64,000 nt of DNA from Candidatus Gemmiger faecavium (GTDB lineage: Bacteria; Bacillota; Clostridia; Oscillospirales; Ruminococcaceae): NCBI GenBank assembly GCA_019114415.1, contig DXFO01000032.1:1-64000 (forward strand), written 5' to 3'. This document shows positions 37,685 through 47,343 of the stretch, one piece after another; position 1 is the first letter of the stretch, and each line of letters begins with the position of its first letter. Below the pieces are notes generated by a model that saw only the letters and a list, made by a program, of their open reading frames with translations, made no database searches and was not told the DNA's origin. The position numbers and the translations under genes were made by a program.

Positions 37685-37752
37685 GATTCGATCTCTCCCC
37701 AATGCGGGATTTGCCCGCAGTTTTGACTTTACTCTATCGCCTTTCGGCGCAG

Positions 37753-37794
37753 CAGGGCAGGCCCTGCGCGCTGCTGCACGCGGGGCCTGCCCTG
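37753..37794. repeat. 12-bp perfect inverted repeat between rsfS and leuS
   Basis: CAGGGCAGGCCC (37753-37764) pairs with GGGCCTGCCCTG (37783-37794). It lies just after the rsfS stop and before leuS, with no T-run after it on the minus strand. It may act as a processing or stability hairpin between the two co-directional genes. Confidence 0.6.
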
Positions 37795-37798
37795 TCGG

Positions 37799-38182
37799 TC
37801 ACTGTGCTTCGCCGTCTGCGCGGTCTTCCGGCAGGCGCCACTCGGATTCCGGCATCGGCTCACCGTCCGCCCACAGATGCTCCAGATCATAGAAATCATG
37901 GGCTTCCTGGGTAAAGACATGGACGATGACGCTGCCGTAGTCCAAAAGGATCCAGCGCTTGCCGTCGTGGCCCTCGGTACGCAGAACGTTGACCCCCTGA
38001 CGGCCGAGCTGGAAATCCGCCTCGTCAGCCAGAGCGCCCACGTGGGTGGTGGACGTACCGGTGGCAATGACAAAATAGTCGGTCACAGTGGTCAGGTCGT
38101 GTACACGGATGACGCGGATGTCCCGCGCTTTCTTGGCATCCAGCGCACGCGCAAGTGCAATGGCAAGTTCCTTGCTTTCCAT
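37799..38182 (-). CDS. rsfS: ribosome silencing factor RsfS
   Basis: A 127-aa member of the RsfS/YbeB (DUF143) family, which binds ribosomal protein L14 and blocks subunit joining when nutrients fall. Family landmarks: VTDYFVIATGTSTTHVGALAD, the EGHDGKRWILLDYGSVIVHVF stretch in part, and FYDLEHLWADGE. The C-terminus has a short acidic tail. Downstream of the LCP gene and upstream of leuS, part of the yhbY-nadD-yqeK-LCP-rsfS order typical of Clostridia. Confidence 0.96.
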   Translation of the reverse strand: MESKELAIALARALDAKKARDIRVIRVHDLTTVTDYFVIATGTSTTHVGALADEADFQLGRQGVNVLRTEGHDGKRWILLDYGSVIVHVFTQEAHDFYDLEHLWADGEPMPESEWRLPEDRADGEAQ

Positions 38183-38266
38183 GCGGTTCCTCCTGTTTGC
38201 TTTTTCCTTACTACAACCGGAAAAGCCCCTGCCGTATTTGCGGGGGCCCTGCCGGGGTTTGCTTTA

Positions 38267-40339
38267 TTATGCCGCGTCGTCGGTCTCCTCAGACGAGGAA
38301 TCCGAGCTGTCGGTGCTGTCCGAAGCATCGGTGCCCTCCCCTTCCGGTGCGGCGGTCTCGGTGGGAAGGTCATAGGTGGCATTGGGATCGGTCTCAATAC
38401 CGGATTCATTGGCGGAATCCACCACATCCTGGTTCAATGCTCCCATATACTGGACATTGGGATCGGTGGGTGCCCGGTTGCCCACGTCGACGACGTTGTC
38501 GCAGACATTCAGCTGATCCGCCGTCATCTGGGTTTCCGGTGTGCGGAAGTACTGATTGAGCAGATCCGCCGTTCCCTGACGGTAGACCACATCAATGTCG
38601 TTTTCCTTATAGAGGAGCTGGCCCATATAGACGGGGACCTGACACAGCATGATATGGTCGCTGCTGACCTTGAGCAGGCTGACCGCTGCGCTGACCAGTT
38701 CCTGAACATCCAGGGAAGTCTCCATATAATTCATGACCACGGGCAGGATCTTGGCCACATCCCACACCGTCATAGCGCGCAGGCGGGCAAACATGGCAGA
38801 GTAGAAATACCGCTGCACGTTCAGGCGCTGGATGTCGCTCTGGGCATAGGTCTTGCGGGCACGAAGGAAGAACTCGGCGGTGGCACCGTCCATCCACTGC
38901 AGACCCTGGTCCAGATGGCTGGTCACATTGCCATTATTATCCGTGTAGGTGATCTCCTGCGGCACATAGACCTGAATGGGGCCCAGGGTATCCACCAGTT
39001 CCACCAGTGCTTCCAGGCGGATGGCCACATAGCCGTCGATATACAGGCCCAGCTGCTCGTTGATGAGAGTACAGAGCGCATCGTAATTGTTGTTGCCGTC
39101 GCTGCCCTGGGTGATGGCAACATTGTTGATCTGGTAGTTATGGGAAACATTGTAGTCGGTGGTGACCAGAATATTCCGGGGGATCTGCAGCATGCGGACT
39201 TCATTGTTGACAAAGTCCAGCTGCACATACATGATCATGTCGGTGTTGCCGTCGTTGGCCTCACTGTCGTTGGTGGAGCCGGCGGCCATATCGCCGCCCT
39301 GAGCGCTTCGGTCGACACCCAGCACCAGAATGTTCAGCTGCTGGCCGTCCAGGCCTTTGGGCGTATTGATGAGTTGGTTGATGGAAATGGAGCCGCCCTT
39401 GGGACGGATGGCATTCATGATGACGCCGATGGTTCCCGCAAAGATCAGGGCAATGACCAGCACGGTGCCCAGCAGGATCTTCCACCAGGTCACCTTGCGC
39501 TTGCGTTTGCCGCCCTTGCCCTTTCCGCTGCCGCCGTCATCGCCGCCTTTTTTGCCCCGGCCGGGACCTTTGGGCGGCTTGCCGCCTGCAGAGCTTCCGT
39601 ATGCGGCGCCCGCTCTTGCTGACGAGGCACCTGCCCCGCCGGCGGTGCGGCCTGCACTGCCGCGGGAAGCCTGTGCTGCGGCAGCCGCTGCTGCCGCACT
39701 GGCGGCCTGTGCAGCCGGCTGGCCGGAAGCCTGCGCGGTGCCGCGTGCCTCCGCCTGACCCGATGCAGAGCGGTGGATGGTGCGGCCCGTCTGGGATGCA
39801 GCAGATGCGCTCCGGTTGATCTGGCGCTGAGGCTGCGCACTCTGGGCAGGCTGGGCGGAACGTGCCGGAGCCGCGGTGCGCTGCTGAGCCGCCTGTGCGG
39901 CCTGAGCCTGGGCCTGTGCCTGAGCGCGGCGGCGCTGGCGGGCTTCGAACTCTGCATCGTTGTTGATGTCATACATAGGCTTGCTGCCCTGGGTACGGCT
40001 GAGATCCAGATGCTGGACCCGTGCGCCCGAGGTAGGCGCCTGCTGGACCCGGGGGAACTGCTGGCTGCGGCGGAGACGCGCAGCCTCGGCATCGGCACGG
40101 GCGCGGGCACGGGCTTCCTCCAGGCGGGCATCCTCATACCCGCGCTGGGATGCGGCGCGCTGCTGCTCATAGCGGCGGCGGGCGGCTTCCCGGGCGGCAT
40201 CGTCCGAATGTGCGGCGGAGGCGCCGGTATTCACCGAACGGCCGGACGCCGCCTGGGCATCCACCGCGTGATATACATTCTGCGCATTGCTCGGGGCGCG
40301 GTGTCCCCCTCCGATATTGATTTTCCGAGGCTCGCTCAT
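38267..40339 (-). CDS. LCP (LytR-CpsA-Psr) family glycopolymer ligase with long disordered N-terminus
   Basis: A 690-aa protein. Residues 1-282 are cytoplasmic, low-complexity and rich in Ala, Gln, Arg and Ser, ending in a Gly/Lys-rich basic run. One membrane segment (about 285-311) follows. The extracytoplasmic LCP domain (about 330-530) has LNILVLGVDRS, TDMIMYVQLD, LQIPRNILV and the YFYSAMFARLRAM region. A Ser/Asp/Glu/Thr-rich tail ends it. LCP enzymes attach surface polymers to peptidoglycan, so it may link the glycan made by the 6.5-31 kb locus. ATG 40339 has AGGAGGAG upstream. The N-terminal extension is unusually long. Confidence 0.9.
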   Translation of the reverse strand: MSEPRKINIGGGHRAPSNAQNVYHAVDAQAASGRSVNTGASAAHSDDAAREAARRRYEQQRAASQRGYEDARLEEARARARADAEAARLRRSQQFPRVQQAPTSGARVQHLDLSRTQGSKPMYDINNDAEFEARQRRRAQAQAQAQAAQAAQQRTAAPARSAQPAQSAQPQRQINRSASAASQTGRTIHRSASGQAEARGTAQASGQPAAQAASAAAAAAAAQASRGSAGRTAGGAGASSARAGAAYGSSAGGKPPKGPGRGKKGGDDGGSGKGKGGKRKRKVTWWKILLGTVLVIALIFAGTIGVIMNAIRPKGGSISINQLINTPKGLDGQQLNILVLGVDRSAQGGDMAAGSTNDSEANDGNTDMIMYVQLDFVNNEVRMLQIPRNILVTTDYNVSHNYQINNVAITQGSDGNNNYDALCTLINEQLGLYIDGYVAIRLEALVELVDTLGPIQVYVPQEITYTDNNGNVTSHLDQGLQWMDGATAEFFLRARKTYAQSDIQRLNVQRYFYSAMFARLRAMTVWDVAKILPVVMNYMETSLDVQELVSAAVSLLKVSSDHIMLCQVPVYMGQLLYKENDIDVVYRQGTADLLNQYFRTPETQMTADQLNVCDNVVDVGNRAPTDPNVQYMGALNQDVVDSANESGIETDPNATYDLPTETAAPEGEGTDASDSTDSSDSSSEETDDAA

Positions 40340-40407
40340 TGGCTGCTCCTCCTGTAATTTTGACGTTGGGTTTTCGGGCGTCAGTCTCCCCATTTCATAC
40401 AGGGGTA

Positions 40408-40983
40408 TCAGGTGCGGTGCATGATCGTCTCCCGCACATCCTCCAGCGCGGCAATGCTTTCGGGGTCCACCGGCTTGCCGCCGTCATTCACAAATTGAAG
40501 GCTGTGTTCCAGCGCGGTGCACAAAGCCAGGTCAAGGTCCTCAAACTCCAGTTTGCGCAGTTCCTCAACGCCGGGAAAATCCCGCTCGTCGCTGGTCATG
40601 TCGGCCATATAAATAATCTTGTCCAGAAGGCTCATTCCCGCCTTGCCGGTGGTATGGCACCGGATGGCGGAGAGGATCTCCGGGTCGGTGACGCCCCACT
40701 GGGTCTGGCACAAAATTGCCGCGGCAAGCCCGTGCCATACAGGCGCAGGCCGCTGGGCAGCATTATTTGCTATTATAGCATTGTCCTGGAAAATCTGCAA
40801 CAACTCGGATTTTGGCAGTTCCTTGGCACTGTCATGCAAAAGCGCCGCCAGGGCGGCTTTTTCCGGGTCTGCGCCCCAGCGCTCCGCCAGAGCCACCGCC
40901 ATTTTTTTTACATTTAAGGTGTGGCGATACCGCTTTTCTCCCAGACGGGATTTGACCAGTTCCTTGGCTTCCTTACAGGTCAC
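40408..40983 (-). CDS. yqeK: YqeK family HD phosphohydrolase (Ap4A hydrolase)
   Basis: A 191-aa HD-domain enzyme. RYRHTLNVKKMAVALAERW gives the first His, LLHDSAKE the HD pair, HGLAAAIL another His and AIRCHTTG and YMADMTSDERDFPG the remaining family positions. YqeK proteins split diadenosine tetraphosphate symmetrically. It sits between nadD and the LCP gene in the same direction, the usual Firmicutes position. Confidence 0.95.
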   Translation of the reverse strand: MTCKEAKELVKSRLGEKRYRHTLNVKKMAVALAERWGADPEKAALAALLHDSAKELPKSELLQIFQDNAIIANNAAQRPAPVWHGLAAAILCQTQWGVTDPEILSAIRCHTTGKAGMSLLDKIIYMADMTSDERDFPGVEELRKLEFEDLDLALCTALEHSLQFVNDGGKPVDPESIAALEDVRETIMHRT

Positions 40984-41112
40984 GCAAGATTCTCCCTTTC
41001 GTATTTTATGTGTTTTAATTTACGAATTGTAATAAACGTCCTGTTTTCGTGCTTTTTTCATGGCGCAAAACGCCTTATCGCCGTTTTTTGTAGATACGTT
41101 TCGTATTTTGAA

Positions 41113-41712
41113 TCAGCTCTTGTACAATTCGTATTCGTCAATCAGTTCCGGCACCGGGGGCGGCAGCAGTTCCCGGGCGGTGGTATCCCCTGCTTTCAGC
41201 CGGGCGCGCAGCGTGCTGGAGGCGCACTCAAAAGCCGGGGCATGGGCAAACAGGACCCGCCCGCCGTCCGCCCGCAGGCTGTCGGCCATGCGGTGCAACG
41301 CGGGGGCGTCGCCGCCCTGGCGGCTTTCCACCACCAGGACTGCCAGTTCCAGAATCCGCTGCCAGCTGTGCCACTCCCGGAAGGTAAGCAGCATGTCGCT
41401 GCCGATGCTGAGATACAGCTCCGCGCCCAGATAGGCACGGTGGAGCATCTCCAGCGTTTCCACGGTATAGCTGCGCCCGGCACGGTCGATCTCCCACCGG
41501 CTGACCCCTACCCCGGGTCCCAGCGCCGTAAAACAGGCGCACATGGCCAGGCGCTGCTCCGCCGGGGTGGAGCTGGCCGCCTTGTGGGGCGGAATCCCCG
41601 CGGGCATAACGATAACGCGGTCAGGGGCGATCAGCTCCATGGCCGCGCGCAGGTTATTCATGTGACCGAGGTGGGGCGGGTCAAAGGTACCGCCGTACAG
41701 CAGCAGTTTCAT
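41113..41712 (-). CDS. nadD: nicotinate-nucleotide adenylyltransferase
   Basis: A 199-aa enzyme that adenylates nicotinate mononucleotide in NAD synthesis. GGTFDPPHLGHMNNL holds the HxGH nucleotidyl-transfer motif, PAGIPPHK follows, LSIGSDML is the NadD signature and the C-terminal STLRARLKAG stands for the SxTxxR motif (here SSTLRARL). It overlaps yhbY by 4 bases. Confidence 0.96.
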   Translation of the reverse strand: MKLLLYGGTFDPPHLGHMNNLRAAMELIAPDRVIVMPAGIPPHKAASSTPAEQRLAMCACFTALGPGVGVSRWEIDRAGRSYTVETLEMLHRAYLGAELYLSIGSDMLLTFREWHSWQRILELAVLVVESRQGGDAPALHRMADSLRADGGRVLFAHAPAFECASSTLRARLKAGDTTARELLPPPVPELIDEYELYKS

Positions 41713-42008
41713 TTTGCCAGGATCGCGTCAAAGGCCGAATCCTTCTTCTTTTTGAGGAAGAGAACGAACTTGCGGCCGATGACCTGCACACAGTCGGCGC
41801 CGGTGGCCTCGGTCAGGATGTCCGCAGCCTCCCGGGCGGAATACTCGCTGTTTTCCAGCACCTTGAGCTTGATGAGTTCCCGGGCTGCCAGGCAGTCCGC
41901 CACGGCGTCGATCAGGGTGTCGTCGATCTCGCCCTTGCCGATCTGAAAGACCGGTTCCAGAGTGTTGGCCGCTGCGCGCAGAGAAGCGCGCTGTTTGCTT
42001 GAAAGCAT
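41709..42008 (-). CDS. yhbY: YhbY/CRS1-YhbY domain RNA-binding protein
   Basis: A 99-aa basic protein made of one CRM domain: LSSKQRASLRAAANTLEPVF, the QIGKGEIDDTLI motif (GKGG-type loop), ELIKLKVLEN and CVQVIGRKFVLFLKKKKD. It is thought to act in ribosome assembly on the large subunit. It is the first gene of the yhbY-nadD-yqeK-LCP-rsfS run. ATG 42008 follows AAAGGAG. Confidence 0.95.
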   Translation of the reverse strand: MLSSKQRASLRAAANTLEPVFQIGKGEIDDTLIDAVADCLAARELIKLKVLENSEYSAREAADILTEATGADCVQVIGRKFVLFLKKKKDSAFDAILAK

Positions 42009-42110
42009 AGTGGTCTCCTTTATCTCACGCCCATAGGGCGTTGTTCTAGTAAATCACATAAAAGTTTCTAAATTATTACAAAGTTGCAAAAAATGCCGGG
42101 ATCGGCAGTT

Positions 42111-42749
42111 TCAGCCTTCCCCGCCCAGAATGTCGGGCAGGGCCTTTTCCATGGCCGCCATGGCACGGCCGCGGTGGCTGATAGCGTCCTTTTCGCCATC
42201 CGCCAGTTCCGCATAGGTACGGCCCTGGGTGTTGGGAACGGTGGAGCCGTCGGGCAGGCCCACACAGTCCGGCACGAACAGCGGGTCGTAGCCGAAGCCG
42301 TTGGTGCCCTTTTCCTCAAAGGCGATGCGGCCGGGGCATTCCCCCATAAAGGTATGGCATTCCCCGCCGGGCAGCAGCACGCACACCGCAGACACGAACT
42401 TTGCGGCGCGGGAGCCTTCGGGCACGGCGGCCAGGTTTTCCATCAGCTTGCGGTTGTTGGCGGGGTCGTCCCCGTGAACGCCGCAGTAGCGGGCGCTGTA
42501 AACGCCGGGTTCGCCGTTCAGGGCGTCCACGCAGAGGCCGGAGTCATCCGCCACCGTGGGCAGGCCGCTGGCCTGGCAGAAGGCTTCCGCCTTGATGCGG
42601 GCATTCTCGGCAAAGGTGGTGCCGTTTTCCTCGGGGTCCAGATCCAGGCCCAGGTCGCGGGGGCTTTTGACGGTGTGGCCCATCCGTTCCAGGATGCGGC
42701 GCAGCTCCTTGAGCTTGCCGGCGTTGTTGCTTGCGGCACAGATGATCAT
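42111..42749 (-). CDS. rdgB: XTP/dITP diphosphatase
   Basis: A 212-aa house-cleaning enzyme that hydrolyses deaminated purine triphosphates. IICAASNNAGKLKELRRIL is the SNNxGK start; FAENARIKAEAFC, ADDSGLCVDALNGEPGVYSA in part, and GTNGFGYDPLFVPD plus SHRGRAMAAM complete the Ham1 pattern. The start overlaps the ftsY stop by 4 bases, making it the last gene of the long minus-strand run. Confidence 0.96.
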   Translation of the reverse strand: MIICAASNNAGKLKELRRILERMGHTVKSPRDLGLDLDPEENGTTFAENARIKAEAFCQASGLPTVADDSGLCVDALNGEPGVYSARYCGVHGDDPANNRKLMENLAAVPEGSRAAKFVSAVCVLLPGGECHTFMGECPGRIAFEEKGTNGFGYDPLFVPDCVGLPDGSTVPNTQGRTYAELADGEKDAISHRGRAMAAMEKALPDILGGEG

Positions 42750-43702
42750 TGTTCGGTCGCCTCCGTCTCCTCATGTTTGGGCAGTTCGGGCAGCAGGGCT
42801 TCCGAGAAATCGGTAGCCGAGAAGAAGAGCAGATCGTCGATCTTCTCGCCCACGCCCACAAAGCGGATGGGCAGGCCCAGCTTCTGGCGGACGCCGATGA
42901 CGCAGCCGCCCTTGGGGGTGCCGTCCAGCTTGGTCAGCACCACACCGGTGGCGCCGGCGGCGCGGCAGAACTCCTGGGCCTGGCTGATGGCGTTCTGGCC
43001 GGTGATGGCATCCAGAACCAGCAGCACTTCCAGGCTGGCCTCGGGGCTGGCTTTCTTGACACTGCGGGTAATCTTGGACAGCTCATCCATCAGACCCTTT
43101 TTGTTGTGCAGGCGTCCGGCGGTGTCGGCAATGACCATGTCATAGCCTTTGGCCTCGGCACTCCTGACCGCGTCAAAAATGACCGCTGCCGGGTCGGCGC
43201 CCTCCCCTGCCTTGACCAGGGGCACTTCGGCGCGCTCGGCCCACAGCTCCAGCTGCTCGCTGGCCGCGGCGCGGAAGGTATCTCCCGCCGCCAGCATGAC
43301 CTTTTTGCCCAGGTCCTTGTAGAGATACGCCAGCTTGGCGATGGTGGTGGTCTTGCCCACGCCGTTGACGCCGATGACCAGGATGACCGCCGGCTTGCCG
43401 GTGAGGTCCAGGTCATCGGTGGGGCTCATTTCCAGGCGGATCAGTTCCCGCAGGGCTTTGAGGGCTTCCTCGCCGGTTTTGAGGTGTTCCTCCCGGACCT
43501 TGTCCCGCAGTTCGTCCACCAGGCGGATGGCGCAGTCGGGTCCGACGTCGGCCAGGATCAGCTGCTCCTCCAGGTCGTTGTAGAGATCGTCGTCGATCTG
43601 GGAATTGGTCAGGGTGTTGACGATGCCGGCAAAAAAGCCGGTGCGGGTCTTTTCCAGACCATCGTTGATTTTTTTCTTGCGGAATGCGTCAAACAGGCCC
43701 AT
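42746..43702 (-). CDS. ftsY: signal recognition particle receptor FtsY
   Basis: A 318-aa SRP receptor GTPase at the membrane. It starts MGLFDAFRKKKIN and lacks the long acidic A domain of E. coli. NG domain motifs: GVNGVGKTTTIAKLA, AAGDTFRAAASEQL, IADTAGRLHNKKGLMDEL, LTKLDGTPKGGC and the closing GVGEKIDDLLFF. It is 42 bases downstream of smc. Confidence 0.98.
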   Translation of the reverse strand: MGLFDAFRKKKINDGLEKTRTGFFAGIVNTLTNSQIDDDLYNDLEEQLILADVGPDCAIRLVDELRDKVREEHLKTGEEALKALRELIRLEMSPTDDLDLTGKPAVILVIGVNGVGKTTTIAKLAYLYKDLGKKVMLAAGDTFRAAASEQLELWAERAEVPLVKAGEGADPAAVIFDAVRSAEAKGYDMVIADTAGRLHNKKGLMDELSKITRSVKKASPEASLEVLLVLDAITGQNAISQAQEFCRAAGATGVVLTKLDGTPKGGCVIGVRQKLGLPIRFVGVGEKIDDLLFFSATDFSEALLPELPKHEETEATEQ

Positions 43703-43744
43703 GGGGCACCTCCTTGGAAAATACGGTCTGTGGATACGCGGCCA

Positions 43745-46700
43745 TCAGGAGATCAGGTCCGCGGATACGTTGTTCAGGTCCAGGCGCAGGATCTTGGAGA
43801 CGCCGTCCTCCTGCATGGTGACGCCGTACAGGACGTCGGCGGCCTCCATGGTGCCGCGGCGGTGGGTGATGACGATGAACTGGGTGTTCTCGGTCATGCG
43901 GCGGAGATACTGGGCGTAGCGCACCACGTTGACGTCGTCCAGGGCGGCCTCGATCTCGTCCAGGATGCAGAAGGGCGAGGGGTTGACCGCCAGAATGGCA
44001 AAGTAGATGGAGATGGCCACCAGCGCCTGCTCACCGCCGGAAAGGGCGGACAGGTTCTTGATGACCTTACCCGGGGGCGAGACCTCGATCTCGATGCCGC
44101 TTTCCAGCACGTCGGACTCGTCGGCCAGGTAGAGACGGGCGCTGCCGCCGCCGAACAGTTCCCGGAAGATCTGCCCGAAATGGGTGTTGATCTTTTTGAA
44201 GCTGACGGTGAACATCTCCCGCATCTGGTCGCACAGCTCGTTGATCATGCGGTGCAGCTCGGCGCGGGATTTCTCCACATCGGTGACCTGGGCTTTCATG
44301 AAGTCGTAGCGTCCCTTGACTTCCTTGTATTCCTCGATGGCCCCCACGTTGACGTTGCCCAAAGCGCGGATCTTGCCCCGGACTTCGGTCACCTGGCGGC
44401 GCAGTTCGGTCACGTTCTCAAACTCCACACACAGGGCCTGGGCTTCGCTCTCGGCCAGCTGGTATTCCTCCCACAGCTTGGATGCGGTGGTGTTCAGCTC
44501 GGTCTCGGCGGCAGAACGGCGCTCGGCCAGGCGGGCCATCTCGCCGCTCATCCGCTCGCGCTCATCGGTCAGGGCGCGGTTCTCCTGGGTCATGCGGGTG
44601 ATCTCCGCCTCTTTCTCCATGCGGGCGGTACCGGCATCCCGGATGATCTGCTCACACTGGGCAATGCGGCTGCGGTTTTCCTCCCGGGTGCGGCGGATCT
44701 CTTCAATGGAAAGCTCGTTGGCGCGGATGCGCTGCTCGCAGGCTTCCATGGTGGCATTCAGTTCCCGGGCGCGGGCTTCGGCCTCACCGGTGCGTCCGGC
44801 CAATGTTTCCAGGGCCGCTGCGTGAAGGCTCAGGTCCTTCTCGGCGGTCAGGCGGGCCACACGGTTTTCGCCGGCTTCCGCGGTCAGGCGCTCCCGCTCG
44901 GTGGTGAGAGTGTCGTCGCTCTCGCCCAGGCCGGCCAGTTCCTTTTCACAGGCGGCCAGCTCGGTCTCGGCGGCGGCTCGGTCCTTGCCTGCCTGCTCGG
45001 CGGCGGCGCGGCTCTCGGCCAGCTGGGCTTCGAACAGGGTGATCTCCTGTTCCAGCTTCTGCATGGTCTCCTCGCCCTCGTTCAGGGCCGCGGTCAGGCG
45101 GTCCAGTTCCAGGGATGCCCGCAGACGGTCGGCAGCGGCGGTCATGCCCTCGCTGTCGGCGCCGGTGAGCTGGGCCTGCAGGGCCTCGGCTTCCGCTTTG
45201 CGTTCCTGGGCGGTCTTTGCGGCGGCATCCCGCTTCTGCTCCAGGGCGGTCAGACGGGTGTGGAGTTCTTCCAGCTCCTGCTTGCGGCTGAACACGCCCA
45301 CGCTGCGGGCGGTGGAGCCGCCGGTAAAGCTGCCGCCCGCGTTGATGACCTGGCCGTCCAGCGTGACGACCCGGTTGCGGTAGCCGAGGTTGCGGGCCAC
45401 GGCAGAGGCCTCGGTCAGATCCTCCACCACGATGATGCGGCCCAGCAGGTTATTGACGATATTCTGATAGCGGGGGTCGGCGCTGACAAGATCGGCGGCG
45501 ACCTCGGCGGTGCCGGTCAGGCGGCCGTTGAAGCGGCTGCCCTGCACCGTGTCCAGGGGCAGGAAGGTGGCGCGGCCGCCCTTCTCCGCCTTGAGGAAGG
45601 CAATGGCAGCCCGGGCGGCGGACTCGTCCTCCACCACGATGTTCTGCAGGGCAAAGCCCAGCGCCGTCTCGATGGCGACCTCATAGCCCTTGCGGACGGT
45701 GAGGATGCCCGCCACCGGGCCGATGACCCCGCGCAGACGGCGGGAGGCGGCGGCCTTCATGACGGTTTTGACGCTCTGCTGGTAGCCGTCCATGTTCCGT
45801 TCCAGATCCTGCAGGATGTGGACCCGCTGAGTGGCGGCGCTCAGTTCCCGCTCGGCCTTTTGCAGGGCGTCGGCGGCTTCCGCCTGCTGTTTCTTGCGGC
45901 TGTCCAGTTTCAGGCGCAGACCCGCCTTGATGTTGTCCAGACGGGTGACCGCTTCCTCCGCCTCTTTCAGACGGGCAGCGGCCTGCTCCCTGGCTTCCCC
46001 CGCGGTGCGGGCGGTCTCGGCGGCAGTCTCCTTGCGGGTGCGTGCATCGGTCAGGCGGGCTTCGGCGGCGTTGGCCGCACTTTGGGCCGTGGCAGCCTGC
46101 ACCTGGGCGGCGGTGGCGGCCTGCTGGTGCCGCACCATGGCGGCGTTGATCAGGTCGCGGCGCTCGCCGCTCTGGCGGGCCTGCTGTTCCAGTTCGGAGA
46201 GCTGCTGTTGCAGTTCCTCCGCTTTATGATCGATGTCGTTGATCCTGGCGTTGAGCTGCTCCATGGCGGCGCGGTGGCCGTCGGCCTCCAGCTCGATGCC
46301 GCGGCGGCCCTCGCCGGAGCGTTCCAGTTCAGCTTTGGCGTCCTCGATCTGGCGGCGGCTGTGCTCGTTCTCGTTTTCCAGAACCGCGATGCGGCTCTCG
46401 CTGCCGGCGTTTTTCTCGGTGACTTCACGGATCTCGGCGTTGGCCTCGTCCGCCTTGACCATCAGCTGCTGGGACTCGGCGCGCAGCTGTTCGGCGCGCT
46501 CGTCATACTGTTCCAGGTTGCGGCTGATGCGGTCGTAATCCGCCTGGGCGGCCTCATATTTCCGCTGCTGGTCCCGCACCGTGTCCTTGGCACGGCGGAT
46601 GGCATCCACCCACAGGGTGACTTCCAGGCTTTTGCGGGTCTCGGACAGAGTAAGGAACTGCTGAGCCTTTTCGCTGTCCCGCTTGAGGGGGCCCACCCGG

Positions 46701-47302
46701 CGTTCCAGTTCGCCCAGGATATCCCGCAGGCGTTCCAGATTGCCTTCGGCGGCGGCCAGGCGTCGCTCGGCCTCGTTTTTGCGGTAGCGGTAGCGGGCAA
46801 TGCCCGAGGCTTCCTCAAAAATTTCCCGGCGTTCCCCGGATTTGACGGCCACGATCTCGGCAATGCGGCCCTGGCCTACGATGGCGTAGCCGTCGCGGCC
46901 GAGGCCGGTATCAAGAAGCAGCTCATACACGTCCTTGAGGCGGACGCTCTGGCCGTTGATGCTGTATTCACTTTCGCCGCTGCGGTAGTACCGGCGGCCG
47001 ATGACCACCTCGTCGGCATCCATATCCAGACGGTGGTCGGAGTTATCGATGGTCAGGCTGACCGAAGCATAGCCCATGGCGCCGCGGGTCTGGGTTCCGC
47101 CGAAGATGACGTCCTCCATTTTGCCCGCGCCGCGCAGCTGCTTGGAGCTGGTCTCGCCCATGACCCAGCGGATGGCGTCGGAGATATTGCTCTTGCCCGA
47201 GCCGTTGGGCCCGACAACGCCGGTAATGCCCTCGCCGATGGTCAGGCGGGTCTTGTCCGGAAAGCTTTTGAAGCCCTGGATCTCAAGTTCTTTCAGACGC
47301 AT
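43745..47302 (-). CDS. smc: chromosome segregation protein SMC
   Basis: An 1185-aa condensin ATPase. N-terminal head with Walker A VGPNGSGKSNISDAIRWVMG; two long coiled coils (about 170-500 and 660-1000) flank a hinge (about 500-660) with ALGFALQNIVVEDE; the C-terminal head has LSGGEQALVAISIYFA and Walker B PFCILDEIEAALDD. ATG 47302 is the family start. It is followed by ftsY and preceded by rnc, the usual Firmicutes order. The ScpA/ScpB partners are not in the window. Confidence 0.98.
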   Translation of the reverse strand: MRLKELEIQGFKSFPDKTRLTIGEGITGVVGPNGSGKSNISDAIRWVMGETSSKQLRGAGKMEDVIFGGTQTRGAMGYASVSLTIDNSDHRLDMDADEVVIGRRYYRSGESEYSINGQSVRLKDVYELLLDTGLGRDGYAIVGQGRIAEIVAVKSGERREIFEEASGIARYRYRKNEAERRLAAAEGNLERLRDILGELERRVGPLKRDSEKAQQFLTLSETRKSLEVTLWVDAIRRAKDTVRDQQRKYEAAQADYDRISRNLEQYDERAEQLRAESQQLMVKADEANAEIREVTEKNAGSESRIAVLENENEHSRRQIEDAKAELERSGEGRRGIELEADGHRAAMEQLNARINDIDHKAEELQQQLSELEQQARQSGERRDLINAAMVRHQQAATAAQVQAATAQSAANAAEARLTDARTRKETAAETARTAGEAREQAAARLKEAEEAVTRLDNIKAGLRLKLDSRKKQQAEAADALQKAERELSAATQRVHILQDLERNMDGYQQSVKTVMKAAASRRLRGVIGPVAGILTVRKGYEVAIETALGFALQNIVVEDESAARAAIAFLKAEKGGRATFLPLDTVQGSRFNGRLTGTAEVAADLVSADPRYQNIVNNLLGRIIVVEDLTEASAVARNLGYRNRVVTLDGQVINAGGSFTGGSTARSVGVFSRKQELEELHTRLTALEQKRDAAAKTAQERKAEAEALQAQLTGADSEGMTAAADRLRASLELDRLTAALNEGEETMQKLEQEITLFEAQLAESRAAAEQAGKDRAAAETELAACEKELAGLGESDDTLTTERERLTAEAGENRVARLTAEKDLSLHAAALETLAGRTGEAEARARELNATMEACEQRIRANELSIEEIRRTREENRSRIAQCEQIIRDAGTARMEKEAEITRMTQENRALTDERERMSGEMARLAERRSAAETELNTTASKLWEEYQLAESEAQALCVEFENVTELRRQVTEVRGKIRALGNVNVGAIEEYKEVKGRYDFMKAQVTDVEKSRAELHRMINELCDQMREMFTVSFKKINTHFGQIFRELFGGGSARLYLADESDVLESGIEIEVSPPGKVIKNLSALSGGEQALVAISIYFAILAVNPSPFCILDEIEAALDDVNVVRYAQYLRRMTENTQFIVITHRRGTMEAADVLYGVTMQEDGVSKILRLDLNNVSADLIS

Positions 47303-47343
47303 AGATAGGGATGTACTCCTTTGTATGTGGCGGGCGGGTGCGG

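Noticed and set aside
42749-47308. A 1519-codon open frame on the plus strand across smc and ftsY
   Set aside because: It is the antisense of smc/ftsY. Those genes have complete family motifs, while this frame is Gly/Val/Leu/Gln-rich without any domain, as usual for antisense frames in GC-rich genes.
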